Origin: Methylobacter sp.
GTDB lineage: Bacteria; Pseudomonadota; Gammaproteobacteria; Methylococcales; Methylomonadaceae
NCBI GenBank assembly: GCA_030699385.1
Contig: JAUYMY010000007.1
Location: 1 to 64,000 of the forward strand
DNA: 64,000 bases
Direction: 5' to 3'
Shown: positions 18,898 through 28,754 of the stretch, piece after piece
Layout of the letters: each line of letters begins with the position of its first letter
How positions within the stretch are numbered: position 1 is the stretch's first letter
The notes under the pieces: generated by a model
The model's input: only the letters and a program-made list of their open reading frames with translations
The model's database searches: none
What the model was told of the DNA's origin: nothing
Program-made: the position numbers and the translations under genes

Positions 18898-19673
18898 CCA
18901 AAATTTATCTGGAAACTTTCGGGCAAGGCAGGCCCATTGTGCTGGTGCATGGCTGGGCGATGCACAGCGGCATTTGGCGGGAATTTGCCCGGCAATTGGC
19001 GCTTAATTATCGGGTGATTTGTGTCGATTTGCCGGGGCACGGGCATAGCGAGGCCATCGATACTTTTACCTTGGCGAGGATCAGTGCCGAGCTGGTTAAA
19101 GCCATTCCTGAGCAAAGCTGTTGTTGGCTGGGCTGGTCGTTAGGTGCAACCGTGGCGCTGGATATGACTGCACGTTATCCTGAGCGGGTGTCTTCGCTGA
19201 TTTTGCTGGCAGGGAATCCTGCCTTTGTGGGAGCAACTCAATGGCCGGGGATGGATGTTTTGCTGCTGGATGCTTTTGCCGATCAACTAAATGAAAATTG
19301 TCAGGCGACGTTGCTGCGTTTTTTATCCTTACAGATAAAGGGTCTGCCTGGTCAGAAAGCTTGTTTAAAAAACCTTAAAACCGCCGTATTGGAATGCGCC
19401 GAGCCGGATAAAAACACTTTGCAGAGTGGCTTAGGTGTACTGAAACAAGCAGATTTGAGGCCGGTTCTGTCAGGCTTAAACATTCCTGTTTCGGTTATCT
19501 TGGGCGGCTTGGACGCTTTGGTTCCGGTAGCCGTAGGCGAAAAAATGCTGCAATTGTTGCCAAGCCTGGAACTGAATATCATCGACAGGGCAGGGCACGT
19601 ACCTTTTTTGTCGCACAGCCCGGAAACGCTGGCGATTATTAGTCAATTTATGGATAACCATGCACTTGGATAA
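18894..19673 (+). CDS. bioH: Pimeloyl-ACP methyl ester carboxylesterase BioH
   Basis: Alpha/beta hydrolase that releases pimeloyl-ACP from its methyl ester. The oxyanion-region '[14 protein letters not shown]', the nucleophile elbow 'GWSLGAT', Asp in 'GGLDALVP' and catalytic His in 'AGHVPF' are visible. At 259 residues it matches BioH. It overlaps bioF by four bases and bioC by 14 bases, so it is clearly part of the operon. Confidence 0.94.
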   Translation: MTKIYLETFGQGRPIVLVHGWAMHSGIWREFARQLALNYRVICVDLPGHGHSEAIDTFTLARISAELVKAIPEQSCCWLGWSLGATVALDMTARYPERVSSLILLAGNPAFVGATQWPGMDVLLLDAFADQLNENCQATLLRFLSLQIKGLPGQKACLKNLKTAVLECAEPDKNTLQSGLGVLKQADLRPVLSGLNIPVSVILGGLDALVPVAVGEKMLQLLPSLELNIIDRAGHVPFLSHSPETLAIISQFMDNHALG

Positions 19674-20460
19674 AGCCAAAATCAGGCAGTCGTTTGCGGC
19701 TGCCTCGGTGACTTATGACGGCGTTGCGGCTTTGCAGCGCAGCGTTGGCTCGGCGCTGTTGGCTATGATAGACAGCGAAAATATGGGCGGAACTTTGCTC
19801 GATGTGGGCTGCGGCACCGGTTTTTTAACCGCGAATTTGGTAGGGCGCTTGGAAAGGGGCACGCAAAGCTTAGCCTGCACGACGCTTATCGCGCTGGACA
19901 TTGCTTTGCAGATGCTGCAAGTCACGCGGGCAAAACTGGCCGATAGGCCGAATGTCAGCTATATCTGCGCCGATGCCGAACGATTGCCGCTGGCCGGAAA
20001 AAGCGTCGATGGCGTGTGTTCCAATCTCGCATTGCAATGGTGCGTCAATCTTGAAACGGTTTTTAGCGACATGAAACGGGTGTTGAAACCGGGCGGACAG
20101 CTGGTTTTTTCGACATTCGGGCCGCAGACATTGCAGGAGTTAAAAACCGCGTGGGCAGAAGTCGACGATTTTAACCATGTCAATGAGTTTTACTCTGAAT
20201 CGCAGTTGAGGCAGTTTCTGCAGCAGGCGGGTTACGCCGAGATAACGATTGAAATCAGCATTTACCGACCCTGCTATGCGTCTGTTTTGGCGCTGATGAA
20301 AGAACTCAAGCATATCGGCGCGCATAATGTCATGGCGGGGCGCAACAAAAACATGACCGGCAAGGTGCAGATGCAACAAATGATGGCAGCTTATGAGCGG
20401 CACCGGGACGGCAGCTTTATTCCAGCGACTTTTGAGGTGATTATAGTGAGGGCAAGTTGA
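19660..20460 (+). CDS. bioC: Malonyl-ACP O-methyltransferase BioC
   Basis: SAM-dependent methyltransferase that methylates malonyl-ACP to prime pimelate synthesis. 'RQSFAAASVTYDGVAALQ' is the BioC N-terminal signature, 'LLDVGCGTGFLTANL' the SAM-binding motif and 'VCSNLALQWC' the post-motif block. 266 residues. Overlaps both bioH and bioD. Confidence 0.95.
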   Translation: MHLDKAKIRQSFAAASVTYDGVAALQRSVGSALLAMIDSENMGGTLLDVGCGTGFLTANLVGRLERGTQSLACTTLIALDIALQMLQVTRAKLADRPNVSYICADAERLPLAGKSVDGVCSNLALQWCVNLETVFSDMKRVLKPGGQLVFSTFGPQTLQELKTAWAEVDDFNHVNEFYSESQLRQFLQQAGYAEITIEISIYRPCYASVLALMKELKHIGAHNVMAGRNKNMTGKVQMQQMMAAYERHRDGSFIPATFEVIIVRAS

Positions 20461-21119
20461 TGGCAACGGGCTATTTTATAACCGGCACCGATACCAATGT
20501 CGGCAAAACCTGGGCAACGATTGCACTGATGCGTTATTTTCAAAATCAAGACCAATCGGTGGTGGGCATGAAGCCGGTTGCAGCAGGCTGTGTGATGCAG
20601 GACGGGCAGCTGAAAAATGAAGATGCTTTGTTGATACAGGCAAACGCGTCCGTGCCGATTGATTATGACTTAATTAACTCTTACGCCTACGCGTTGCCGG
20701 TGTCGCCGCATATTGCCGGGGTCGGCAATCCGGCCAACTTGGCGCACTTAGTTACCCAGTTTGAGCGCTTAAAAAATCGGGCGGACAGGGTTGTAGTTGA
20801 AGGTGCGGGCGGTTGGTACAGCCCGTTAAATGAATGGGAAGCCAACAGCGATTTGGCCGTGGCGTTGGCGCTGCCGGTTATCATGGTGGTCGCGATCAGG
20901 CTGGGTTGCATCAATCATGCACGCTTGACTTATCAGGCGATAAGGCAATCAGGCGTAGACTGCGCCGGTTGGATTGCGATGTGCACAGACCCCGATATGT
21001 TAAGCCGGGATGAAAATATAGCCGCGATAAAAACCGCTGTGAATGCGCCTTTGCTCGGCGTGTTGCCTTATCGGGAACTTGCCGATTTTGATTTTTTTTC
21101 GGCACAGCTGAAGTTATAA
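20457..21119 (+). CDS. bioD: Dethiobiotin synthetase BioD
   Basis: ATP-dependent enzyme forming the ureido ring of dethiobiotin. The P-loop 'GTDTNVGKTWATIAL' is at residues 8-22, 'GMKPVAAGC' follows, and 'VVEGAGGWYSPL' is the second conserved motif. 220 residues. Last gene of the biotin operon; its ATG overlaps the bioC stop (ATGA region). Confidence 0.96.
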   Translation: MMATGYFITGTDTNVGKTWATIALMRYFQNQDQSVVGMKPVAAGCVMQDGQLKNEDALLIQANASVPIDYDLINSYAYALPVSPHIAGVGNPANLAHLVTQFERLKNRADRVVVEGAGGWYSPLNEWEANSDLAVALALPVIMVVAIRLGCINHARLTYQAIRQSGVDCAGWIAMCTDPDMLSRDENIAAIKTAVNAPLLGVLPYRELADFDFFSAQLKL

Positions 21120-21129
21120 CCGCAGCCCG

Positions 21130-22188
21130 CTAACATATCGCCACGGCAGCTTGGCCTTTGCTTTCGCGCTTGCAGGCATACATGGCTTTGTCGGCATGGT
21201 GCAGCAAGGCTTCCGCTGTAACCCCGTGTTGCGGATAGGTGGCAATGCCGATACTGATATTGGTGGTGACTGTGTTGCCCCGGTAGCTAAAACTGGTGGC
21301 CGCCAAGTTTTCTTGTATGCGTTTTGCGACCAGTTCCGCCCCTTCCAAGCCGGTGTCCGGCAACAATACGGTAAATTCGTCGCCGCCGTAGCGGGCAGCC
21401 GTGTCGCAGCCTCTTAAACAATGGCGGAAGTTGTCGGCAATGGCCTGCAACAGCAGGTTGCCGGCTTCGTGGCCGTATTGGTCATTGACGATTTTTAAGT
21501 TGTCGCAATCACCCAGCAGCACGCTGAACGTATGTTCGCCGCGCCGGGCTTGTTGCAGCTGTTTTTCCAAGTGATCCATGAAAGCCCGGCGGTTGTTCAG
21601 ATGGGTCAACTCATCGGTTTGCGCGACGGTTTTGATACGGCTGAAAGTATGATAGATGTCGTTCGACAGCATGGTGGTGATGTAACCCACCAATAACATA
21701 GGAAACAGCCAGGTCAACAGCACGCTGCTTTGGCTTAGCGAGAATAGCTCGCTGCCGGGTGCGCCGTTTTTGCCCAATAATAAATAGCAAGAACCGATTA
21801 AAACCACTTCCAACAGCGTGGTGAGTTTGCCTAGAGCCAGGGCGCTGGTGATGATGGGCAGAAAATACAGGTTAAGCAACAGACTGTCTTGGCGGCCGGT
21901 GTGCCAAACCGACCAGGTGATTAAAAAGATCATGACCCAGGTTTCTAAAGCCAGTTTCCAAACGTTGGCTTTGGCAAAGAAGTTGGCATAATGAAATAAC
22001 ATGACGAAGGAGGCGAAAGCGCAAAGGCCGCCCAGTAACAAGGTTTTAACGTCGTCTTCGATATTGCCTACCACCAGATAAAACATCATCAAGACCAGCA
22101 GCAACCATTCGATTTCCGCGATGGTGCGGGAAAAGCCAGTCAGTGCATCGGGTTCTTGATTGAGACGAAAAAAAGGTTCCTTGGTCAT
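21130..22188 (-). CDS. Membrane-bound diguanylate cyclase (GGDEF)
   Basis: Five to six N-terminal membrane helices (about residues 20-180), then a GGDEF domain: 'DELTHLNNRRAFMDHL', an intact I-site RxxD (RGCD) five residues before 'GGDEF', and 'ISIGIATYPQHG'. It should make c-di-GMP and be feedback-inhibited. I chose the ATG at 22188 (352 residues); the track's start 14 codons upstream is possible. Two PilZ-type c-di-GMP receptors are encoded at 56735 and 57520. Confidence 0.92.
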   Translation of the reverse strand: MTKEPFFRLNQEPDALTGFSRTIAEIEWLLLVLMMFYLVVGNIEDDVKTLLLGGLCAFASFVMLFHYANFFAKANVWKLALETWVMIFLITWSVWHTGRQDSLLLNLYFLPIITSALALGKLTTLLEVVLIGSCYLLLGKNGAPGSELFSLSQSSVLLTWLFPMLLVGYITTMLSNDIYHTFSRIKTVAQTDELTHLNNRRAFMDHLEKQLQQARRGEHTFSVLLGDCDNLKIVNDQYGHEAGNLLLQAIADNFRHCLRGCDTAARYGGDEFTVLLPDTGLEGAELVAKRIQENLAATSFSYRGNTVTTNISIGIATYPQHGVTAEALLHHADKAMYACKRESKGQAAVAIC

Positions 22189-22230
22189 GGTGATTTTCCA
22201 GGCTAGTAATGTTGGGCGGCATCTTAGCAT

Positions 22231-22574
22231 AATAACTTAGCCGGATTGCTTTATGCACTTGGACTTTAATGTCTTTACCGGCTTTAGCTAAAAATAAAAC
22301 ATGACAGAGCCGCTCTGAAAGCCCTATTATTTTCATTTTGTAGCTACTCAGTGAAAATAGAAATAGAACACGGATGGCACGGATAGGACAGATTTACACA
22401 GATTTTTTAGAATGCGCGGTGCTTTTAATCAGTGACTATCCGTTTAACCCGTGTCGCCTAGAGGCGCCTACTTTTGGTATCCGTGTTCTGTTTAGTTATT
22501 TTTAACAGTCCCTGAGCAATTACTTCATTTTTTCTGTTTGATTATCCGTTTAATCAACGGCACAAGGTTAATGC
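22231..22574. other. Intergenic region with a family B repeat
   Basis: About 340 bases between divergent genes. The middle third is the family B repeat. The rest is AT-rich and should hold the promoter of the downstream lipoprotein gene, but I could not pick a convincing -35/-10 pair. Confidence 0.5.
22366..22489. repeat. Interspersed inverted repeat (family B), copy 2
   Basis: Left end 'GAACACGGATGGCACGGATA', right end complementary '...ATCCGTGTTC', with 'ACAGATTTTTTAGA' inside. The right arm is interrupted by a nested small hairpin, CGCCTAGAGGCGCCTAC. The partial copy at 50771 carries a near-identical nested piece, so these two share a sub-family. Confidence 0.8.
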
Positions 22575-24419
22575 ATGTCGATACACGCCATCTCATCCGT
22601 AAAATTCATGTTAGTCGCCGGAATTCTGTTATCAGGATGCACCTCGACACGGCAAATTGTGGTTGATCATCCGTCAACGCAAGCCAGCGAATTTCAGCCT
22701 TTATCGGGCTTTCAAGCCATTGATGGCGATGATTATTATGTGCGACTGATTTCGGAATTCGATTTTAAAGGCGAGAACATCTTAAAAAGCGGCTGCGCCA
22801 ACAGGGCGCCGTCTTATGAAAAGGGCGATTTGTCCGCAGCACTTATCTATAGCGTGCGTAATGAGACGCTTAAATTTAGCCGTGAAGCGACCGGTTTTTT
22901 GTATCAGGCGACCACAGGCAAGTGCAATTTTACTTTCGATGCTAAAAAATTGTATTTAACACCGTGGATACGTCTGGACTCAGGCAAGGAAACGCTGGTC
23001 GATTATAATTTTTACACCAATGCGAATAGTGATACGGATGTGTCAAGCTTGGTCAGTGATGTCAATACCGCCAGTAATTTACTGGCGCTAACCGGTGTTG
23101 GCATGGGCGTGGCTATTGTGGGGCAGGTTGCCGGGCAATGGGTGATGAATAATCAGCAGGCACCCGCTACACCGGGGGCAGCGCATCAATCGGCCAAGCA
23201 TAGTTCGGAGACGCATTCGCTACCGATGTTCACGGATTTTTCCGGTAAGACGGGGACGCTCAATCAGACGGTGTTTAAAGTTTACGATGTGGCGGAAGGC
23301 GGCTTTAATCTATTTGGTTCAGATACTCAGCAGTTAGGGGAGTTAAAAATTTATCCCGAAATTCTGCCGTCTTTGTTGTTAAAAAACTCTGCCGAGGGTA
23401 TTCCCGATGCGCGCGATTTGTCGTTTGATGAGCTAGGTTATGCACCGATAAAATCAGTGACTGGGGATATTAATTTTCAGCAATTGCTCGAACAATCAAC
23501 GCATCCGGCCAAAGCAAATTTAAAGCCCGACTGGAATAATTATCAGGAAGTCGAGGGCGCGTGTCGAAAATTGAAGCTGGTCATGAAAGACTTGGGTTTC
23601 AACAAATTTGATCGCAATGCAGTAATTTACTATTTTCTGGCTAAAAGCGGCGACTGGAATAATTATAATCTCCCTCGGCAAAAAATAGTGGCTGCCGAAA
23701 TGCGCCCTAAAATGATAGAAAGTTATCGTGGTAAAAACTTTGCTAATTGTCTCGCAGATGATGATTATGCAGTGATGAAAGTTATGGGCTTGCCTGTTAA
23801 TACAGATGCTGATTGGGAGCAGATGGGCGCGGAGAGTCAGAAAAAAGAGCATTCGTTTACCCCATTAAAGTCGATTGAGCGGCAGTTAGTTGCTGTGTTA
23901 AAAAATCCAAATAAGGCGGAAATGGAGCGGCAGTTGTTCCCTTTGTTAAATACGGCGGCAAAGGGCGATGGCAGTGTGTTGCTGCAAAATCATTTAGGTG
24001 ACTTTGGCTTGGAATTGTTGTTGAACCCTCTGGTAACGCCTATTGTGGCTGATGTTGCCGACGCATCGATTGTTGCGACTGCGCCACCTGCGTCTATTCC
24101 GGGCGAAGGCATTGTTGTTGATGCCCGTCAATTGGCGCAAGTTTTTTCAGCGCTATCAATCAATGAGTTAAGCTGTGCGCGCCCGGTTCCTGATAGTGTG
24201 GGCAAGTTGGCGGGTAGCGCAGGGATTTTATTATTCACTACTCACGAAGGCAGTCCGCGTGCAAAAGGCGGCGCCATGGAATTTGAATTTTTCGGCGGAA
24301 AAATTACCCGCATTGCTTTTCAGTTGTCCACTTATCGGGATTTTGAGCAGGACTTGCTTGATCGTACCGAAGTCGGCGGCTGTCGGATTGATCCTTCTTT
24401 TCTCGCCAAGCTGCGCTAA
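22575..24419 (+). CDS. Large lipoprotein of unknown function
   Basis: A 614-residue protein with a lipoprotein signal: hydrophobic stretch 'FMLVAGILLSGC' ending in a lipobox (LSGC), then a Ser/Thr-rich start of the mature chain, so it is expected in the inner or outer membrane. A second hydrophobic stretch occurs around residues 170-200 ('LLALTGVGMGVAIVGQVAG'). No domain recognised. It stands alone between a diguanylate cyclase and a bacteriohemerythrin. Confidence 0.7.
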   Translation: MSIHAISSVKFMLVAGILLSGCTSTRQIVVDHPSTQASEFQPLSGFQAIDGDDYYVRLISEFDFKGENILKSGCANRAPSYEKGDLSAALIYSVRNETLKFSREATGFLYQATTGKCNFTFDAKKLYLTPWIRLDSGKETLVDYNFYTNANSDTDVSSLVSDVNTASNLLALTGVGMGVAIVGQVAGQWVMNNQQAPATPGAAHQSAKHSSETHSLPMFTDFSGKTGTLNQTVFKVYDVAEGGFNLFGSDTQQLGELKIYPEILPSLLLKNSAEGIPDARDLSFDELGYAPIKSVTGDINFQQLLEQSTHPAKANLKPDWNNYQEVEGACRKLKLVMKDLGFNKFDRNAVIYYFLAKSGDWNNYNLPRQKIVAAEMRPKMIESYRGKNFANCLADDDYAVMKVMGLPVNTDADWEQMGAESQKKEHSFTPLKSIERQLVAVLKNPNKAEMERQLFPLLNTAAKGDGSVLLQNHLGDFGLELLLNPLVTPIVADVADASIVATAPPASIPGEGIVVDARQLAQVFSALSINELSCARPVPDSVGKLAGSAGILLFTTHEGSPRAKGGAMEFEFFGGKITRIAFQLSTYRDFEQDLLDRTEVGGCRIDPSFLAKLR

Positions 24420-24574
24420 TTTGGCTAATGAAGAAGACCAAAAAACAGTAAATTTCAGGCGGACAGGACGTCCGATTGGTCTTCAGCAAAATAAAATATG
24501 GATTTGGATGTTGATATAATCCATAATATTTTTGCGGTAAATATTAATAATAAAACACTACGAGGAGAGAAACT

Positions 24575-24973
24575 ATGGCTTTAATTACTTGGACGGCTAG
24601 TCAATATGGCACCAATGTTGGCTTTGCAGATGATGAGCATAAAATTTTGTTCGATAAACTGAATAAGCTCTATGACTTGGCAACAAGCGGAGCTGCGCGT
24701 CCTGCTATTGGTGCGCAATTAGATGATTTGATTGCATATGTCGTTGACCATTTTGCCCATGAAGAAAAAGAAATGCAGGCAAAAGGTTATGCGGGCTATG
24801 ATCGTCACAAAGAAGAGCATGTCGCTTTGTTAGGTATTTGCGGTGGCCTGCAAGCAAAATTTCACGCAGGTGAAGCAGAGGTTGACGAAAGTGTGGGGCA
24901 ATTGGTTAAGGGCTGGTTAGATAATCATATCCCTAACTTTGATATGCCTTATGCGGATGCGTTAAACAGCTGA
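24575..24973 (+). CDS. Bacteriohemerythrin (O2-binding di-iron protein)
   Basis: A 132-residue single-domain hemerythrin with all expected iron ligands: His in 'DDEHKILFDKL', 'HFAHEEKEM' (His and Glu), 'DRHKEEH' (two His) and 'DNHIPNFD' (His and Asp). It binds O2 reversibly in the cytoplasm. Such proteins are prominent in methanotrophs, where they are thought to supply O2 to membrane oxygenases. The strong GAGGAGA ribosome site and own terminator suggest high expression. Adjacent to the oxidase operon, though separate. Confidence 0.95.
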   Translation: MALITWTASQYGTNVGFADDEHKILFDKLNKLYDLATSGAARPAIGAQLDDLIAYVVDHFAHEEKEMQAKGYAGYDRHKEEHVALLGICGGLQAKFHAGEAEVDESVGQLVKGWLDNHIPNFDMPYADALNS

Positions 24974-24993
24974 TCAAGTTTCAAAGCAAAAAC

Positions 24994-25036
24994 AAAAGGC
25001 TTGTGAGTTTTATTGATTCACAAGCCTTTTTTTTTG
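24994..25036 (+). terminator. Terminator after the bacteriohemerythrin gene
   Basis: Arms AAAAGGCTTGTGA and TCACAAGCCTTTT with a 14-base loop, followed by a long T tract (nine T). It starts about 20 bases after the stop. Confidence 0.9.
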
Positions 25037-25213
25037 CTCTCAATAAAATCAAGGAAAGGACAGCTGGTATAGATTGCGCTCATAGGTTAAAATTGAGAAG
25101 TTTATTTGTGATAATTATTAGGTAAAGGGAATAGGGACTTTGCTATGTCCTGCAATTACCAAATGATATGACGCATACAAGAGTTTTATAACTACTAACG
25201 AGGAGGCTGCTCC

Positions 25214-26368
25214 GTGAAGAAAAAAAAGCAACTGTTCGCAGGACTGATTCTAATGGCTTTAGGCCTTGGGACAGCACAGGCGGATTACACGCTCAATTTA
25301 ATGAAAGGGGTTACAAAAGTCAGTAATGACATTTATGACCTGCACATGTTGATTCTATGGATTTGTGTATTTATAGGTATCGGTGTATTCGGAACTATGT
25401 TCTATTCGATTTATCATCATCGTAAATCAAAAGGACATAAAGCGGAGCAGTTTCATGAAAATACCACTATTGAGATTATTTGGACGATTATTCCGACTTT
25501 AATTTTGATTGGCATGGCTATTCCGGCCACTAAAGCCATGATTGAATTGGATGATGTGCAAGAGTCCGAGATGTCCATTAAGGTCACTGGATATCAATGG
25601 AAATGGGAATATGAATACCTTGATAATGGTATCCATTTTTTCAGTAGTCTTGATGAGGCCAGCAATAAAGCGCGCCAGATGAATTCAGGCATAGACCCAC
25701 GCTCAGTGCCTAATTACTTGCTGAATGTTGACAAGCCATTGGTGATCCCAACTAAAAAGAAAATTCGCTTTGTATTTACTGCGGCGGACGTTATTCACTC
25801 TTGGTGGGTGCCTGATCTAGGCTGGAAAAAAGATACGATTCCTGGATTTATCAATGAATCATGGACTTCTGTCGACAAAGCAGGCACTTATCGCGGTCAA
25901 TGCACCGAGCTGTGTGGTAAAGATCATGGCTTTATGCCCATTGTGGTCATTGCCATGGATGAGCCTGATTATAATGCCTGGGTTGAACAACAAAAAGCCG
26001 CCGCGTTAGCAGAAGCGAGTTCAGCCGATAAGACGTGGTCTACTGAAGAATTAGTCGCTAAAGGACAATCTGTGTATGAAACAAATTGTGCTTCTTGCCA
26101 CATGGTTGATGGGGCAGGTTTAGCCGGAACTTTCCCCGCTATAACGAAAAGTCCAGTGGTCACTGGTGATATTGATGCCCAAGTCAACTTGATGTTGAAC
26201 GGAAAGGGCATGATGCCTGCCTTCGGAAAAATATTAAGCGCAGTTGATTTTGCAGCCGTTGTAACCTATACCCGTAATGGCCTGGGTAATTCAGTGGGTG
26301 ATTCCATTCAACCTTCAGCTATCCAGGCTCTGCAATCGGCAACACCGGCGGCAGATAAAAATGAATAA
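25214..26368 (+). CDS. ctaC: Cytochrome c oxidase subunit II with fused cytochrome c domain
   Basis: A 384-residue subunit II. Signal peptide (about residues 1-23), two membrane helices, the CuA site 'CTELCGKDHGFMPI', and a C-terminal class I cytochrome c domain with 'CASCH' heme site and axial Met in 'GMMPAFG'. The start is GTG, supported by a perfect AGGAGG eight bases upstream. First gene of the oxidase operon ctaC-ctaD-small ORF-ctaG-ctaE. Confidence 0.96.
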   Translation: MKKKKQLFAGLILMALGLGTAQADYTLNLMKGVTKVSNDIYDLHMLILWICVFIGIGVFGTMFYSIYHHRKSKGHKAEQFHENTTIEIIWTIIPTLILIGMAIPATKAMIELDDVQESEMSIKVTGYQWKWEYEYLDNGIHFFSSLDEASNKARQMNSGIDPRSVPNYLLNVDKPLVIPTKKKIRFVFTAADVIHSWWVPDLGWKKDTIPGFINESWTSVDKAGTYRGQCTELCGKDHGFMPIVVIAMDEPDYNAWVEQQKAAALAEASSADKTWSTEELVAKGQSVYETNCASCHMVDGAGLAGTFPAITKSPVVTGDIDAQVNLMLNGKGMMPAFGKILSAVDFAAVVTYTRNGLGNSVGDSIQPSAIQALQSATPAADKNE

Positions 26369-26422
26369 GTCATTGCGTTGTTATCGATCTAATCTTTTTT
26401 ATAGTTTTAAGAGGTATAAATT

Positions 26423-28039
26423 ATGTCTGCTGTAGTCGCTGAACATGATGATCATCACGATCATCACGATCATGGTCCTGCTAAGGGGCTGTTAAGATGG
26501 ATTATTACCACCAACCATAAAGATATCGGTACGCTCTATTTGCTGTTTGCGTTGGCGATGTTTTTTGTTGGTGGCGCCATGGCAATGGTTATTCGTGCCG
26601 AATTGTTTGAACCGGGTATGCAGTTTGTTAATCCCCAGTTTTTTAATTCAATGACCACCATGCACGCATTGGTTATGGTATTTGGCGCGGTTATGCCGGC
26701 ATTTGTCGGCTTGGCCAATTGGATGATTCCAATGATGATTGGTGCGCCGGATATGGCATTGCCGCGCATGAATAACATGAGCTTCTGGTTGTTAGTTGCT
26801 GGTGTTTTATTATTGGCCAGCACCTTATTTATGGAAGGCGGCGCGCCTGCCAGCGGCTGGACTTTGTATCCGCCTTTGGTATTGCAAACCGGTAATGCGT
26901 TGCCTTTTGCGATTTTCTCAGTGCATTTACTGGGCATCTCGTCAATTATGGGTGCTATTAACATCGTCGCGACTATTTTTAATATGCGCGCGCCCGGCAT
27001 GACCTTAATGAAAATGCCGATGTTTGTTTGGACTTGGCTGATTACTGGCTTTTTGTTGATTGCCATCATGCCGGTTTTTGCCGGTGCGGTGACCATGTTG
27101 TTGACAGACAAGTTCTTCGACACCAGCTTTTTTGATGCAGCGGGCGGCGGCGATCCCGTTCTTTATCAGCACATTTTCTGGTTCTTTGGTCATCCTGAAG
27201 TTTATGTGATGATTCTGCCTACTTTCGGCGTAGCATCTACCATTATTCCTGTGTTTGCACGTAAGCCCTTGTTTGGTTACAGTTCAATGGTTTATGCGAC
27301 GGCGGCAATTGCCTTCTTGTCATTTATCGTTTGGGCTCACCACATGTTTACCGTGGGTATGCCGATAGCGGGTGAGTTGTATTTCATGTACGCCACCATG
27401 TTAATTGCTATTCCTACCGGAGTTAAAGTATTTAACTGGACTGCAACCATGTGGAAAGGTTCAATGACCTTTGAAACACCGATGCTGTTTTCAATTGCAT
27501 TTGTGGTTTTGTTTACCATGGGTGGTTTTACCGGTCTGATGATGGCAGTTGCGCCGGTTGATTTTCAGTATCACGATACTTATTTCATCGTTGCGCATTT
27601 TCATTACACACTGGTTCCTGCCTCTGTGTTTATATTGATGGCTGCCGGTTATTTCTGGCTGCCTAAATGGACAGGACACATGTATGACGAAAGAATCGGT
27701 CGCTTGCATTTCTGGCTGTCTGTTGTTTCAGTAAACATCCTGTTTTTCCCTCAGCATTTTTTGGGTCTTGCCGGTATGCCGCGCAGAATCCCAGATTACG
27801 CCGTGCAATTTGCTGATTGGAATATGATTTCGAGTATTGGTGGCTTTATCTTCGGAGCCAGCCAGTTGTTGTTCCTTTATGTTGTTATTAAAACTATCAA
27901 AGGCGGAACAGGCGAAAAAGTAACTGATGAAGTATGGGAAGATGCCGCTAAGCATAGCTTGGAGTGGACTTTGTCTTCGCCGCCCCCCTATCATTCTTTT
28001 ACTACACCACCTAAAGTTATCCCAACTGAGCATTTCTAG
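26423..28039 (+). CDS. ctaD: Cytochrome c oxidase subunit I
   Basis: The heme-copper catalytic subunit, 538 residues and 12 membrane helices. Heme a ligand His in 'TTMHALVMVFG', CuB His with cross-linked Tyr in 'HPEVYVMILP', CuB His pair 'WAHHMFTVG' and heme a3/a ligands in 'AHFHYTLV'. The N-terminus has a run of His and Asp (HDDHHDHHDH) before the first helix. The pattern is that of aa3-type oxidases. Confidence 0.97.
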   Translation: MSAVVAEHDDHHDHHDHGPAKGLLRWIITTNHKDIGTLYLLFALAMFFVGGAMAMVIRAELFEPGMQFVNPQFFNSMTTMHALVMVFGAVMPAFVGLANWMIPMMIGAPDMALPRMNNMSFWLLVAGVLLLASTLFMEGGAPASGWTLYPPLVLQTGNALPFAIFSVHLLGISSIMGAINIVATIFNMRAPGMTLMKMPMFVWTWLITGFLLIAIMPVFAGAVTMLLTDKFFDTSFFDAAGGGDPVLYQHIFWFFGHPEVYVMILPTFGVASTIIPVFARKPLFGYSSMVYATAAIAFLSFIVWAHHMFTVGMPIAGELYFMYATMLIAIPTGVKVFNWTATMWKGSMTFETPMLFSIAFVVLFTMGGFTGLMMAVAPVDFQYHDTYFIVAHFHYTLVPASVFILMAAGYFWLPKWTGHMYDERIGRLHFWLSVVSVNILFFPQHFLGLAGMPRRIPDYAVQFADWNMISSIGGFIFGASQLLFLYVVIKTIKGGTGEKVTDEVWEDAAKHSLEWTLSSPPPYHSFTTPPKVIPTEHF

Positions 28040-28101
28040 GGTAGTTTATGCAGGTTGCTTTTACAGGCAACCTGTTTTTAGATAACGTGTCCGGTAAAAT
28101 A

Positions 28102-28200
28102 ATGAATATTAAACAAAAAAATATGTTGACTGCATTGGTTTTAATTTCAATTGCGGTCACTATTTATGTTTTTGCAGTGATTAGAGCTGTTTCTCAATGA
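28102..28200 (+). CDS. Small single-helix membrane protein, probable oxidase assembly peptide
   Basis: Too short for the ORF track. A 32-residue ORF starts ATG AAT ATT AAA and encodes a Lys-rich start followed by one membrane helix ([19 protein letters not shown]). Its TGA overlaps the ctaG start (ATGA), so it is almost certainly translated. Betaproteobacterial and other oxidase operons have a short one-helix 'cytochrome oxidase small assembly protein' in this same position between subunit I and CtaG, which is the inferred identity. Confidence 0.7.
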   Translation: MNIKQKNMLTALVLISIAVTIYVFAVIRAVSQ

Positions 28201-28742
28201 ACGAAATTACTAAACAAAAAAACGCTAAGTTGGTGCGTATCTTAGTGTTTGTGGTATTAGGGATGTTTGGTTTTGGCTATGCCCTGGTGCCGATTTATGA
28301 CGTTTTGTGTGAAGTAACAGGGCTTAATGGAAAAGTCGAAGCATCTGCAGTTAAGGATGTCGGCTATGAAATTGATAAAAACAGAGAAATCACCGTAGAG
28401 TTTATGACTGCGCTGAATGAGGCGACAGCAATGGTGTTTCGTTCAGAAATGAAAAAATTAAAAGTTCATCCGGGCGAATATTATACGGTGAATTTTTATG
28501 CGGAAAATAAGACCGATAAAGTCATGGTTGCTCAGGCAATTCCAAGTATTTCGCCTGGGGCGGCTGCTGAGTTTTTTAAAAAAACCGAGTGTTTTTGTTT
28601 TTCAGAACAGACCTTTCAACCGCGAGAAGGCCGGACTATGCCGGTGCGTTTTGTGGTTAATCCTGACTTACCTGAAAAATATAAAACAATTACACTCGCA
28701 TATACATTTTTTGATAATACTGAAGCATCAGTAAAAAAATAA
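28197..28742 (+). CDS. ctaG: Cytochrome c oxidase assembly protein CtaG (Cox11)
   Basis: Delivers copper to the CuB centre. 181 residues: one N-terminal membrane helix, '[18 protein letters not shown]', and the copper-binding 'CFCFSEQTF' followed by '[12 protein letters not shown]'. Normal Cox11 length. Coupled to the small ORF upstream and followed 12 bases later by ctaE. Confidence 0.96.
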   Translation: MNEITKQKNAKLVRILVFVVLGMFGFGYALVPIYDVLCEVTGLNGKVEASAVKDVGYEIDKNREITVEFMTALNEATAMVFRSEMKKLKVHPGEYYTVNFYAENKTDKVMVAQAIPSISPGAAAEFFKKTECFCFSEQTFQPREGRTMPVRFVVNPDLPEKYKTITLAYTFFDNTEASVKK

Positions 28743-28754
28743 GAGGGGAAGTTT

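Noticed and set aside
26536-27123. 195-residue minus-strand ORF inside ctaD
   Set aside because: Shadow frame of a conserved catalytic subunit with no independent support.
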